Source of the DNA: DATMBL01 sp050735975
GTDB taxonomy: Bacteria > Desulfobacterota > Binatia > UBA9968
Length of the DNA stretch: 5,857 bases
Assembly (NCBI GenBank): GCA_050735975.1
Contig: JBOHVS010000304.1
Coordinates: 1-5,857 of the forward strand
Direction: 5' to 3'
The position numbers were made by a program, and so were the translations under genes. Of the stretch, positions 5,636 through 5,857 are shown piece after piece. The number at the start of each line of letters is the position of its first letter. Within the stretch, counting starts at the first letter, position 1. The notes beneath the pieces were generated by a model. The model did no database searches and had not been told where the DNA came from. It worked only from the letters and a program-made list of their open reading frames with translations.

Positions 5636-5642
5636 AAGGAGG
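5636..5642 (+). promoter_or_regulatory. Strong ribosome binding site of the cyclodeaminase-family gene
   Basis: AAGGAGG is a full anti-Shine-Dalgarno match 7 nt before the ATG at 5650. It fixes that ATG as the start and contrasts with the weak leader of the divergent tag gene. Confidence 0.85.
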
Positions 5643-5649
5643 CTAGTAG

Positions 5650-5857
5650 ATGATTTTTTTAACCAATGAACATATCCAGCAGGTTCTCGACATGCCGGCT
5701 TGCATCGCTGCCATGGAGGACGTCTACCGCGAGCTCAACGAACAGCGCGCCGGGTACCGCCCGCGGATCGATTTTTACGTTCCCGGGGAACCGCACTACT
5801 ATCGTTGGGGAACGATGGAAGGCGCTTCGCGCAAGCTCGGCGTATTCGCGATCCGCA
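5650..5857 (+). CDS. Ornithine cyclodeaminase/mu-crystallin family protein, N-terminal part
   Basis: Only 69 complete codons are in the window; family members are usually 310-340 residues, so most of the gene lies to the right. The protein begins MIFLTNEHIQQVLDMPACI, then AAMEDVYRELNEQRAGYRPRIDFYVPG and YYRWGTMEGASRKLGVFAIR. The LT..HIQQVLDM.ACI.AMED.YR.L pattern and the RPRIDFY / GTMEGAS blocks are typical of this NAD-dependent family, whose known members include ornithine cyclodeaminase, alanine dehydrogenase (archaeal type), ketimine reductases and amino-acid-related dehydrogenases. Arg39 in RPRID may match the substrate-carboxylate-binding arginine of ornithine cyclodeaminase. The Rossmann domain and the residues that decide substrate are outside the window, so the substrate cannot be named. 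It starts at an ATG after AAGGAGG and diverges from tag. Confidence 0.85.
   Translation, partial: MIFLTNEHIQQVLDMPACIAAMEDVYRELNEQRAGYRPRIDFYVPGEPHYYRWGTMEGASRKLGVFAIR

Noticed and set aside
5153..5653. 166-codon plus-strand frame opposite tag
   Set aside because: It is antisense to nearly the whole of a clear tag gene and has no recognisable domain; it is explained by codon bias on the other strand.

Overview
The window looks like a chromosomal segment of a soil-type bacterium, most likely an acidobacterium. That guess rests on four things: moderately high GC, intergenic repeats of the GTCATcC...GAGgGATCT and CTTCGAC..GCTCAG kinds that are abundant in Acidobacteriota and a few other soil phyla, a Tad-type minor pilin cluster, and a possible sigma-54 promoter. 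No 16S or other marker is present, so the phylum is an inference.

Layout: everything except the rightmost gene is on the minus strand. From right to left: a plus-strand ornithine cyclodeaminase/mu-crystallin family gene (5650 to the window edge, partial) diverges from tag, a 3-methyladenine DNA glycosylase I (5551-4949), across a 98 bp gap in which two opposed sigma-70-like promoters appear to share one -10 core. A 375 bp non-coding stretch follows, with a sigma-54-like -24/-12 element and an inverted repeat. It leads into a tight three-gene operon: a TadE/TadF-like pseudopilin (4573-4100), a second TadE-like pseudopilin (4087-3527), and a TadG-like protein with a von Willebrand A domain (3512-1923). 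The operon is closed by a strong hairpin terminator at about 1858-1901. A 396 bp gene-free stretch with REP-like repeats separates it from purE (1526-1026) and purK (762 to the left edge, partial), the two enzymes that convert AIR to CAIR in purine synthesis.

How the genes work together: PurK and PurE act in sequence (AIR + HCO3- + ATP to N5-CAIR, then to CAIR). The three Tad proteins are each membrane-anchored with an extracytoplasmic domain and probably act together as minor or tip components of a Flp/Tad pilus or a related surface apparatus. The ATPase, secretin and major pilin are not in this window. tag and the cyclodeaminase-family gene have no obvious functional link.

The most unusual points are the roughly 115-residue cysteine-rich insertion inside the TadG VWA domain, the candidate sigma-54 control of the minor pilin operon, and a composite palindromic repeat lodged between purE and purK. 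I found no clear evidence of an undescribed defence, CRISPR or mobile system here.
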